Shown here piece after piece: positions 1 through 6,071 of a DNA stretch of 7,414 nucleotides. This stretch comes from Bdellovibrio sp. CG10_big_fil_rev_8_21_14_0_10_47_8 (GTDB taxonomy: Bacteria > Bdellovibrionota > Bdellovibrionia > Bdellovibrionales > Bdellovibrionaceae): positions 1 to 7,414 of the forward strand of contig PEZR01000069.1 of assembly GCA_002773975.1 (NCBI GenBank). The letters are read 5' to 3'. A program made the translations under genes and the position numbers. A model generated the notes under the pieces. The model did no database searches, was not told the DNA's origin, and worked only from the letters and a program-made list of their open reading frames with translations. Each line of letters starts with the position of its first letter. The first letter of the stretch is position 1.

Positions 1-2433
1 CAGCCGTGAGCCCAGATTCACCGCATCCCCCATGACCGTATAACTGCGGACGATGTCTGATCCCATATTTCCGACGCTCATTTCGGCGGAGTTGAGGCCG
101 ATACCGATGTCGATTTCTGGTAAGCCTTGAGCCTTGAATTCGGCCTGGATCTCTTTCAGTTTTACCAGGCTTTGCAAAGCGCAGCGGCAGGCGTATTTCG
201 CGTGGTCCGGAAAATAGATCGGAGCTCCAAAGAAGGCCATCAAGGCGTCACCCATGTATTTGTCCAGAGTGCCCTTGTTGGCGAAAACAATCTGAGTCAT
301 TGGTGTCAGGTATCGATTCAAGACGTCGGAAAGGACCTGCGGATCTAATTTTTCAGAGATCGTGGTGAAACCTCGAACATCCGAAAAAAAGACGCTCATC
401 TTTTGCTTTTTTCCACCCAGCTCAATGTTTTCTGGGTCTTTGAGGATTTCGTCCACAATGGCCGGGGATACGTATTTGGAGAAAGTGCTTCTGAGATGCT
501 TCTTTTTTCGTTCTTCGGTGAGATATTTATAGAAAAAGAGGAAGATATAAAGAAACAAGACCAAACCTGCCGGGAGAGTCATCGTGACCAAAACTCCTCG
601 TCGAAAAAAGAACTGGTCTAAAAAAACGATGGTCGCCAAGGATCCAAAGGTAATAATAAAGCCAGGGATTGCAGAGGTGTGAGAGATGGCAAGTGACAAT
701 AAAATACCAAAGACAATCAGGGCCCAGAGCATGATTTTTGGTTCTTGGGGGTTCGAGCGGAGGAAGTTTTGCGAGAAGAGATTTCCCAGTGTGCTCAAAT
801 GAGTCTCGGGTCCGGGATAGTTTTTTTCAAAAGGAGTTACCCGTAAATCATAGATGCCGATGGCCGTGGCTCCGAAAATAAAAGATTTTCCCTTGATGAA
901 ATCAGCTTTTTTGACCTCGAACTCTCGGGGGTTCCACATTTTTGTTTCTTCGTTCCAGGCCGCTTGAGAGACCATCGCGGTTTCTTTGCCATTGAAGAGC
1001 TCTTTGGCAGGTAAATAAGGATACATATTTTTACCACCGGCATAATTGATGTTCATGCGGCCTTGTACATCGACGGGAACGGAAGTGATGAATTCTTCGG
1101 GATCGGTATTGGGATTGATGATGTCAAATTTGGTCAGGGTTTTTTGTTCGGGGTGCTTGGGGTCAATATTGATTTCCACCAAGGCTCGATATCCGGTTGC
1201 GACCAGATAAGTTTGTAGGGCAATCGAGGGGATGAAGCTTGAACCGATGCGGTTTCCGGTACGGAAGAACAGAGAAGCTCTGCGGATTGTTCCATCGGAG
1301 TCCTGCTCGGCATTGAAGCTCCCGGTATAATCAACACCTTCTTGCATCATGTCTGTATTGATCGTCCAGCGTTGGTGCTGCACGATGGGAAGCGGCTTCG
1401 ACATTTCTTTGAACCGAGTTATGGCGGCTTCCAGTGGAAGTCCTTCTAGGTCCTTTGATTTTTTGAAGACCTTGAGATAGATTTCTTTCAAATCTTGAAT
1501 CCAATGATCCTGAGGAGTGAGCCAGGTCTCGCAATATTTCATGGTGGCGGTTTGTGCCGAGTAGATGAGCTGTCGTCTTTCAATCTCGGTCAGCTCGGAG
1601 AGCTCTTTTTTATGAAATACATCTTTGAGAGCTCTCGCCGCTTCAGCGCTTTCAATGGCGGGGAAAAGAACATCAAAAATTTGGTCAAACTCAAGGTCAA
1701 CGAACGGATCAGATTCATCATTCACAATGAAGGTAACATTCAGCTTAACAAACTTTTCTGCGTTGGCGCGCTTGAAGGCTTCATTTCGGCAATAGTCCTG
1801 GTAGGGTTGTAATTTGGTGTCGTCGGATTCCTCGTTGAATGCGCCAAGAACAATGCGTTCTTTGTACTTTGCGAGAGTGGCGGCGAGAATGGCATCGGGT
1901 TGCCCTTTGGATTTTTCCTCTTGAATGGCGGCTTTTAGAGACTCTGGGATAGCCTCTTGAGATTTGTTTTCAATTCGAGTCAGGGCTTCAAACGTCGGGT
2001 CGATCTGCCGCTCAGAAAAAACAATATCAAAACCGATGGCCTTGGCACCGTATTTCATCATCTCATCGACGACAAAGGCAATTTTCTCTCGACTCCAAGG
2101 CCAGCGCCCAATTTCTTCGATCGAACGATCATCGATGGTCAACAGCGCAGCTTCGGGGGAGGGTTCTCGTTCTCCACGCATTCGAAAACGAACGTCTCGA
2201 CTTTTTAAATCCAGCCAATCGACCGCATCAAACAGAGCTAGGCGATAATTCGGAAGCTTACGTCGTTCATTTTCATTTTGTTCATGAACGATATAGTAAT
2301 TGATGGATATCAAGGCAAACAGAGCCGTTACAATAATCCCAATACTCACCGGTGACTTGAGAACTTCAAGCCAGCGCTGAATAGATTTTTGAGACGATGA
2401 TTTCTTGGGTGCCGAATTCTTTTTGCCAGACAT
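1..2433 (-). CDS. CHASE2-domain class III adenylate/guanylate cyclase, C-terminus cut by window edge
   Basis: Membrane-bound nucleotide cyclase making cAMP (or possibly cGMP) in response to a periplasmic signal. The frame is open for 811 codons from ATG 2433 to base 1. A lysine/serine-rich N-terminus is followed by a membrane span (about 29-49), a periplasmic CHASE2 domain (about 60-565) with the hallmark IDDRSIEEIGRWPW (100-113), FDIVF (135-139) and GATAIGIYDLR (521-531), three spans (about 568-586, 591-609, 614-635), then the catalytic domain from about 680. All canonical class III residues are visible: metal-binding D685 (FSDVRGF) and D729 (YMGDA), base-selecting K725 and T799, and transition-state N806 and R810. 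The K/T pair favours ATP as substrate. CHASE2 is unusually long, with about 230 residues between FDIVF and the GSFNAEQDSDG motif (371 on); its only two periplasmic cysteines, C215 and C301, lie there. A GAGAGG ribosome site (2449-2444) sits 10 nt before the ATG. The extracellular ligand is unknown. Confidence 0.93.
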   Translation of the reverse strand, partial: MSGKKNSAPKKSSSQKSIQRWLEVLKSPVSIGIIVTALFALISINYYIVHEQNENERRKLPNYRLALFDAVDWLDLKSRDVRFRMRGEREPSPEAALLTIDDRSIEEIGRWPWSREKIAFVVDEMMKYGAKAIGFDIVFSERQIDPTFEALTRIENKSQEAIPESLKAAIQEEKSKGQPDAILAATLAKYKERIVLGAFNEESDDTKLQPYQDYCRNEAFKRANAEKFVKLNVTFIVNDESDPFVDLEFDQIFDVLFPAIESAEAARALKDVFHKKELSELTEIERRQLIYSAQTATMKYCETWLTPQDHWIQDLKEIYLKVFKKSKDLEGLPLEAAITRFKEMSKPLPIVQHQRWTINTDMMQEGVDYTGSFNAEQDSDGTIRRASLFFRTGNRIGSSFIPSIALQTYLVATGYRALVEINIDPKHPEQKTLTKFDIINPNTDPEEFITSVPVDVQGRMNINYAGGKNMYPYLPAKELFNGKETAMVSQAAWNEETKMWNPREFEVKKADFIKGKSFIFGATAIGIYDLRVTPFEKNYPGPETHLSTLGNLFSQNFLRSNPQEPKIMLWALIVFGILLSLAISHTSAIPGFIITFGSLATIVFLDQFFFRRGVLVTMTLPAGLVLFLYIFLFFYKYLTEERKKKHLRSTFSKYVSPAIVDEILKDPENIELGGKKQKMSVFFSDVRGFTTISEKLDPQVLSDVLNRYLTPMTQIVFANKGTLDKYMGDALMAFFGAPIYFPDHAKYACRCALQSLVKLKEIQAEFKAQGLPEIDIGIGLNSAEMSVGNMGSDIVRSYTVMGDAVNLGSRL

Positions 2434-2575
2434 CGATTAAAAACCTCTCGTTGGAGCTTCTCAAATTTTAGACATGGTTTGGTCCAAGGGCTAGACGCAG
2501 AGGGCTGGCCGTCAGTCAGATCTTTAGTTTCATCAAGTGTCGACCGAAGAGGAAAGAGTCGGGGAGGATTGTGGT
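2434..2575. other. Divergent intergenic region between cyclase and STAS genes
   Basis: These 142 bases separate two divergent starts and must hold the promoters of both genes. I see the ribosome sites of each gene but no convincing paired -35/-10 boxes. On the minus strand a TAAAAT lies in the AT-rich patch near 2465-2475 but has no good -35 at the right distance. An in-frame GTG at 2537 could extend the STAS protein by 13 residues, but the intervening sequence looks like leader rather than domain. Confidence 0.5.
2563..2567 (+). promoter_or_regulatory. Shine-Dalgarno GGAGG of the STAS gene
   Basis: A perfect GGAGG lies 8 nt upstream of ATG 2576. It supports that ATG over the in-frame GTG at 2537, which has no comparable site in front of it. 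Confidence 0.75.
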
Positions 2576-2938
2576 ATGGATGCCAAAGTAAAAAATCATG
2601 GAGAAGTGACCGTCATCGAGATTCTAGGGCCTCTAGAAATTGAGCAGACGCAGCCCTTTCGTGAAGCCTGTTTGAAGCATTTTTTGGATCGAAAACTGGT
2701 TTTTAATATGGAAAAGGCGGCCTTTGTAGGTTCGACCGGACTGCAGGCCTTCCTAGAGACCGTAAAGACTCTGAGTGAAGAGAACCGCCATGGTTTGAAG
2801 CTGGTGGGTCTGAAACCTGAGTTTAGACGCATTTTCTACAATCTAGATATTCACAACATTCAGATTCATGAAACCAACAGTTGTGCAGTCTTGAGCTTTC
2901 AGCTTCCTAACGAAGAGATTACCGTCACTGAGACCTAG
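2576..2938 (+). CDS. STAS-domain protein (anti-sigma factor antagonist-like)
   Basis: Small cytoplasmic signalling protein of 120 residues, almost entirely one STAS domain of the SpoIIAA/RsbV type. Such proteins usually bind an anti-sigma or kinase partner and are switched by phosphorylation of a Ser/Thr on the loop before the second helix. Visible features are the first strands (VTVIEILGPLEI, 11-22), the strand LVFNMEKAAFV (41-51), the switch loop GSTGLQ (52-57) and the later strand LKLVGL (74-79) followed by the helix beginning KPEFRRIF (80-87). T54 aligns with the usual phosphosite, but the Asp normally opening the DS(S/T)G loop is replaced by G52. ATG 2576 is chosen because of the strong ribosome site; GTG 2537 would add 13 residues. 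No HPK-type anti-sigma kinase or phosphatase gene lies next to it, so the partner must be encoded elsewhere. Antagonist function is inferred from the family. Confidence 0.88.
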   Translation: MDAKVKNHGEVTVIEILGPLEIEQTQPFREACLKHFLDRKLVFNMEKAAFVGSTGLQAFLETVKTLSEENRHGLKLVGLKPEFRRIFYNLDIHNIQIHETNSCAVLSFQLPNEEITVTET

Positions 2939-2952
2939 GGGAGTCTAGGTCT
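2931..2952. terminator. Perfect hairpin over the convergent junction, possible bidirectional terminator
   Basis: AGACCTAG (2931-2938) and CTAGGTCT (2945-2952) form an 8-bp perfect stem around a 6-nt loop GGGAGT. The left arm ends in the TAG stop of the STAS gene and the right arm begins with the reverse complement of the TAG stop of the coiled-coil gene. Position and symmetry suit a shared terminator. Neither side is followed by a clear run of T, so intrinsic termination may be weak, or the hairpin may only protect the 3' ends. Confidence 0.5.
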
Positions 2953-4039
2953 TCTGTCGCAGGTCATTGAGCTTGGCGCTGAGTTCGAGATTCAATTTTT
3001 CCAGTGATGCCAATGAAATCTGCATTTTCTCATTTTCCTCAGACTTGTTCGTCCAAAGATATCGCAAGCTCGTGAGCTGTTCCTCGAGTTCCGTCCGTTT
3101 GCTTTCGTGAGAGGTCGTCAGCGCTTGTTGTGCGGATAGCTGCTGCTGGAGATCCTGCTCTCGCAGGTCTTTTTCGGTGACATGGCGTTTGAGCTCGCGA
3201 TTTTGCTCGCGCAAGCTATCGAGCTCCGCCTGAACTTGACCTTGAAAGTCATCTTTGCTTCTTTTTAGTGCAATAACGAGATTTTCAAGCTCATCTTGGC
3301 GGGTCAGCGCTTGATCCAAGGCCTGAGATTTGAATTCAAGAGCTTGAATGTTTTCATGCAAGTACTTGATATCGCGAGTGTAGGAATCCTTTTGTTTTTC
3401 AAAAGTGTGGATCAGTTCGTTCTGTGTCATCTCTGCATGAGTAGTTTGCTGAAGCATTTGTTCTTTGAGAGCTTCAATTTGCTGAGTCAATTGATAGATC
3501 TGACTGTCACGCTGATCGAGTTCTCGGTTCAGGGACTGGGTTTGTAGCTGTAAGGATTGGGCATATTCTTTCAATTGAGCGAGATAGGGTTTGATCGTTC
3601 CTTTTACGCGGTCTTGGTAACGCTTGAATCTTTCCAGCTGTGATTCCATTTTCTCAAAATCAGGGAATCTTTGTTTGAACATCTGAAGATCTTGTTCCAG
3701 ACGGACATGGCGATCTTTCCACAGACGTTCTTTTTCTTTCCAAACCAGCATTTGATCAGAGGTGGAGGTGTTGATCTGCGTGAGATGAGAAACTTCATCA
3801 TTCAGACGTTTGTTTTCGTCTTCAAGGGCATTTAGGCGCCGCAAGCTGACTTTGAGTCGAGCCATAAGGTCTTCGTTCTGAGAGATGAGAGCGTCCACTG
3901 TCGACGATTTTCGCAGGTCAGTGGGAACTTCCTTCGCATCAAAAATTTGATGTTGGCGTTTGGTCGTTAAGGCTCGCTCTTCAAAATCTGAAAAATCTAG
4001 ATGCCCTAGCTTGAGATTTTGGAAAGATCCGTTTTCCAT
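2945..4039 (-). CDS. Long coiled-coil protein of unknown function
   Basis: A 364-residue protein with no signal peptide and no membrane segment, so probably cytoplasmic. The first 40 or so residues are low in regular structure. From about residue 47 to the end the sequence is heptad-rich (repeated L/I/A at a and d positions, abundant E, K, Q, R), typical of a long parallel coiled coil. A less regular stretch with several aromatic residues (about 125-165) may be a hinge. I recognise no catalytic motif and no ATPase head, so it is not an SMC protein; resemblance to such proteins is compositional. A structural, scaffolding or polar-organising role is possible but unsupported. ATG 4039 is chosen because AGGAG lies 5 nt upstream; the in-frame TTG at 4060 would place that ribosome site inside the gene. 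It converges on the STAS gene with a 6-nt gap and diverges from the 4138 gene. Confidence 0.85.
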   Translation of the reverse strand: MENGSFQNLKLGHLDFSDFEERALTTKRQHQIFDAKEVPTDLRKSSTVDALISQNEDLMARLKVSLRRLNALEDENKRLNDEVSHLTQINTSTSDQMLVWKEKERLWKDRHVRLEQDLQMFKQRFPDFEKMESQLERFKRYQDRVKGTIKPYLAQLKEYAQSLQLQTQSLNRELDQRDSQIYQLTQQIEALKEQMLQQTTHAEMTQNELIHTFEKQKDSYTRDIKYLHENIQALEFKSQALDQALTRQDELENLVIALKRSKDDFQGQVQAELDSLREQNRELKRHVTEKDLREQDLQQQLSAQQALTTSHESKRTELEEQLTSLRYLWTNKSEENEKMQISLASLEKLNLELSAKLNDLRQKT

Positions 4040-4137
4040 CCACTCTCCTCGACAAGTCAATGGACCTGTCCTTGAATATTAGAACCTTCATGGTCCTCTA
4101 CGTTATTGTCTCAATTTAGACCGACCAAAGTCAAAAA
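4040..4137. promoter_or_regulatory. Divergent promoter region between coiled-coil gene and 4138 gene
   Basis: This 98-bp gap must drive both flanking genes. On the minus strand TAATAT (4081-4076) is a good -10 candidate for the coiled-coil gene, about 37 nt before its ATG, but no matching -35 is seen. A short inverted repeat GGACCTGTCC (4062-4071), with a further GGTCC at 4092-4096 that can pair with GGACC, could be an operator or chance. No -10/-35 pair is evident for the plus strand. Confidence 0.3.
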
Positions 4138-4770
4138 ATGGGGGCAAATAGGGGAGCATTCTCCGAAAGACTGGACCAAGATCCTGAACCCTCAACTTTT
4201 TACCGTGGATTCCGATACCAAAGTATGGGTTTGCCATCGTTAAAGAAAGACTTTAAGCCAGAACTGAGTGTGGACCATAAGGAAATGGGTCGGGCGGATA
4301 CCCTTCGCTATAACGTTCTCACTTATGTGGTCGAGGAAAACTATGACCGGGCAATCCAGGAACTGAGAAATTTTATGGCCCGAGACTTTGAGTTCCCGAC
4401 ATTTAAGAGGCGGGTCGAAAGATATATTGAGCATGCGGTGGATTTGGTGAACGCCATTCGTGCCAAAAGAAATTTTCCAGGGGTTCAGATGCTCACCATC
4501 GCCAAACAAAAAGAACTGAATGAAATTTTCGCTGTTCACTTTCATGAATTACAGCATCTCTTGAAGAGGGTAGAGAAGATTCAGTATGACGTTCGAATTG
4601 AGGACGTTCGGTCGACGGTATGGGTCGTTCGGGCCGCAATCTATTCGGTCATTGTTCTGGCCATTATTGCCTTTATTTTGGATGGTCATCGAGGGCTTTT
4701 TGAGACAGCAACAACCGTGTTGGATGATCTCTTTCAAACGGCGGCTGCGTGGCTTTTTTCAAAATTTTAA
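4138..4770 (+). CDS. Hypothetical protein with C-terminal membrane anchor
   Basis: Unrecognised protein of 210 residues. The first 50 or so residues are polar and probably flexible. Residues about 52-160 are helix-rich, with alternating charged and hydrophobic positions, including a segment around 52-82 that could be a TPR-like or other helical hairpin (NYDRAIQELRNFMARDF is visible there). One clear membrane span lies at about 163-181 and is followed by about 28 residues ending in aromatic and hydrophobic residues. There is no signal peptide, so a tail-anchored arrangement with a cytoplasmic N-terminal part is most likely. The start is uncertain: no Shine-Dalgarno precedes ATG 4138, and the internal ATGs at 4225 (residue 30) and 4285 (residue 50) have none at good spacing either. 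It diverges from the coiled-coil gene and converges on the DsbA segment with a 15-nt gap. No function can be assigned. Confidence 0.75.
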   Translation: MGANRGAFSERLDQDPEPSTFYRGFRYQSMGLPSLKKDFKPELSVDHKEMGRADTLRYNVLTYVVEENYDRAIQELRNFMARDFEFPTFKRRVERYIEHAVDLVNAIRAKRNFPGVQMLTIAKQKELNEIFAVHFHELQHLLKRVEKIQYDVRIEDVRSTVWVVRAAIYSVIVLAIIAFILDGHRGLFETATTVLDDLFQTAAAWLFSKF

Positions 4771-4785
4771 AAATTCCAAAAAAAT

Positions 4786-5397
4786 CTAGTTGGACATCAC
4801 CTTGGTATAGAGGCCCTGCAGAATCGGCAGGAAGGCTCCGCCAGGAAGACTTTTGTTATTCACAAAAATAGCTGGGGTGCCTGGGACTTGAGCCTTGGCT
4901 CCCTCGTTGGCGCTGGCCTGGATCTTGTCATAGATTGCATCCGAGTCCACACATTGGGTCAAGTCCCCTTCGTTGAGCTGGAGTTCTTGGGCGACCTCCT
5001 TGACGGTATCATTCCATTTTCCCAAACCTGGCAAAGTTTCCTGGTGGTCAAAAATCCATTGATGAGCCGCCCAGCCTTTTTTGCCAACCTGTTCTGAGCA
5101 CAAGCTGAGGGCTGCAAGTTTGCAGCGGTATCCATCGCCAGCATGGGGGATTGCTTTATTGCATTTCCCGTCCAACGGAAAAGGCTTAAATATCAGACGG
5201 CTACTGGGGTGTGCGTCCGTGAACGCGTGAAGTGTGGGATAAGCTACTTTGCAGTGTGGACAGAGGTAATCTGCAAACTCAACGATGACAAATGTGGGTT
5301 CTCCATCGCCCTTTTGATAGAGCAAACCATCGGCGGTGAAGTTTTGAACAGAAGCGTGTTCCCATTGGGCGACAGAGTCCTGAATCGTTTGTTCCAG
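4786..5397 (-). CDS. DsbA-like thiol:disulfide oxidoreductase segment, no standard start codon
   Basis: Thioredoxin-fold oxidant for periplasmic thiols. The open frame runs from the codon after TGA 5398-5400 to TAG 4786, giving 203 residues numbered here from CTG 5397. An N-terminal linker helix (1-24) leads into strand FVIVEFADYL, the active site CPHC (46-49, same as E. coli DsbA), a helical insertion and the cis-proline loop VPGTPAIFVNN (171-181, cis-Pro 175). Extra cysteines at 79, 92 and 100 could form a second disulfide. There is no signal peptide, which fits a domain meant to be exported as the tail of the preceding VKOR membrane protein in the same frame. No ATG or GTG precedes the fold. 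The candidates are CTG 5397, directly after the stop, ATT 5385 and TTG 5325, none with a ribosome site; TTG would leave a 179-residue protein lacking the linker. As an independent product it would stay in the cytoplasm, so a fusion origin is favoured. Confidence 0.8.
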   Translation of the reverse strand: MEQTIQDSVAQWEHASVQNFTADGLLYQKGDGEPTFVIVEFADYLCPHCKVAYPTLHAFTDAHPSSRLIFKPFPLDGKCNKAIPHAGDGYRCKLAALSLCSEQVGKKGWAAHQWIFDHQETLPGLGKWNDTVKEVAQELQLNEGDLTQCVDSDAIYDKIQASANEGAKAQVPGTPAIFVNNKSLPGGAFLPILQGLYTKVMSN

Positions 5398-5400
5398 TCA
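5398..5400 (-). other. In-frame TGA (context TGA-CTG) between VKOR and DsbA domains
   Basis: The codons read TTG GGA TGA CTG GAA on the minus strand. The fourth base is C, which from published E. coli work is the weakest context for UGA termination. A single G-to-A change from TGG would create it. It is the only TGA among the gene ends visible here; the others are TAG, TAG, TAA and TAG. Confidence 0.7.
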
Positions 5401-6009
5401 TCCCAAATTGTAGCTGTCCATGATGATCGAGTGAGCCAAATATCCACCCGCAGGGATCAGTAAAATCATAACCAGGGCCCAGCGCGTATTTGTAAAGAGG
5501 GAGGAAATGTCGGCAAGAAGGTGAGGCAAGATCTTCCCGTCTTGGAATTTCCAGGCGGCAAAAAGGGATGCTATCGATAAAAGATAAGTGCCCATGCAAA
5601 ACAGACAATATGTTTTCAGAATCAAAGACGATATGCTCCCCATGATCACAGAGACCAGGGCGACAAAAACAGAACCCCAGAAGACCTGCCGTTTTAAGAC
5701 CTGGCTATGGGCTGACAGGGAAAAGTGAGAGGACACCAGTATCACCAGTAAAACCACCTGGGTAAAAAGGCCAAGGATGGCCATGGGGATGCCGAAAAAT
5801 TGAGCATACTTGCTGACGGCGACGCTGTCGCAATTAAAGCTCGCGGAGATATTACAGAGGCTGGGACCTGAGGAAAGCCCGATCTTTAAAGAGTAGTGTT
5901 GGTAGGTCAGATAGGCGTGCAAAGCCATTGTGACCAGGCTCAATACGAGTAAAATAAGAAACCATTTTTTTTGATCTTGGGGGCTTAGTTCCGCGGTCGG
6001 TGTTTTCAT
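5398..6009 (-). CDS. VKOR family quinone-dependent disulfide oxidoreductase, membrane domain
   Basis: Inner-membrane enzyme that passes electrons from a DsbA-type partner to quinone, doing the job of DsbB. The product up to the TGA is 203 residues. Membrane spans lie at about 16-36, 73-93, 108-129, 136-153 and 176-197. All the family cysteines are present: the periplasmic relay pair C52 and C60 in the first loop, and the quinone-proximal CLFC (135-138) at the start of the fourth span. The loop also has the family motif in which NCD is followed by S66, Y68 and GIP (73-75). The fifth span is extra to the four-helix core and is typical of VKORs carrying a fused periplasmic thioredoxin domain. 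ATG 6009 starts well ahead of the first span; no strong ribosome site precedes it. The DsbA segment follows in frame after the TGA. Confidence 0.92.
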   Translation of the reverse strand: MKTPTAELSPQDQKKWFLILLVLSLVTMALHAYLTYQHYSLKIGLSSGPSLCNISASFNCDSVAVSKYAQFFGIPMAILGLFTQVVLLVILVSSHFSLSAHSQVLKRQVFWGSVFVALVSVIMGSISSLILKTYCLFCMGTYLLSIASLFAAWKFQDGKILPHLLADISSLFTNTRWALVMILLIPAGGYLAHSIIMDSYNLG

Positions 6010-6071
6010 AGGATCTTATTAGAACCAGAAACTATTTTGAAATCAATGATTTATCATGTCAGAATGCAGTG
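6010..6071. promoter_or_regulatory. Divergent gap between VKOR and ChaN-like genes, with weak VKOR promoter candidate
   Basis: Only 62 bp separate the two starts. On the minus strand TTGATT (6046-6041) and TAATAA (6021-6016) resemble -35 and -10 boxes with a 19-nt spacer, or 17 nt if TCTAAT is the -10. The TAATAA box ends just 6 nt before ATG 6009, so a transcript from it would have almost no leader, which would agree with the missing ribosome site. For the plus strand, TATCAT (6052-6057) is a poor -10 with no -35. All of this is weak. Confidence 0.25.

Larger units (their letters stand above)
4786..6009 (-). pseudogene. Candidate VKOR-DsbA fusion gene interrupted by one in-frame TGA
   Basis: The VKOR and DsbA frames are identical: 6009 to 4786 is one continuous frame of 408 codons with a single internal TGA and a terminal TAG. 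VKOR domains fused through a fifth membrane span to a periplasmic thioredoxin-like domain are a known bacterial arrangement, and the fifth span is present here just before the TGA. The coding sequence after the stop shows no decay. This entry records the unit as a whole. Whether it is a recent nonsense allele, a base-call error, or a functional gene using readthrough or a non-standard start cannot be decided from the sequence. Confidence 0.5.

Noticed and set aside
1495..1812. Plus-strand open frame of 105 codons
   Set aside because: It lies entirely opposite the CHASE2 cyclase gene, whose reading frame is continuous and shows clear domains here; it has no ribosome site or recognisable features.
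2537..2575. Upstream GTG start for the STAS protein
   Set aside because: The 13 extra residues are not part of the STAS fold, and the GGAGG site lies inside this stretch at ideal spacing for ATG 2576.
4240..4545. Minus-strand open frame of 101 codons opposite the membrane-anchored protein
   Set aside because: It is a shadow of the plus-strand gene with no domain pattern and no ribosome site.
4751..4786. AT-rich T-run/A-run hairpin between the 4138 gene and the DsbA segment as a terminator
   Set aside because: The pairing is only T-run to A-run with mismatches and no GC stem, so I could not support an intrinsic terminator.
5398..5400. Selenocysteine at the in-frame TGA
   Set aside because: The TGA lies in a linker after the fifth membrane span, not in a redox motif, and both CxxC sites (CLFC and CPHC) are complete without it. 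I also saw no obvious SECIS-like stem-loop just downstream, though I cannot fold it.
5279..5608. Minus-strand open frame overlapping the VKOR/DsbA junction, with an ATG overlapping the TGA
   Set aside because: Its translation has no domain-like pattern and overlaps the well-supported VKOR and DsbA frame out of phase. The ATGA overlap therefore does not give the DsbA half a start.
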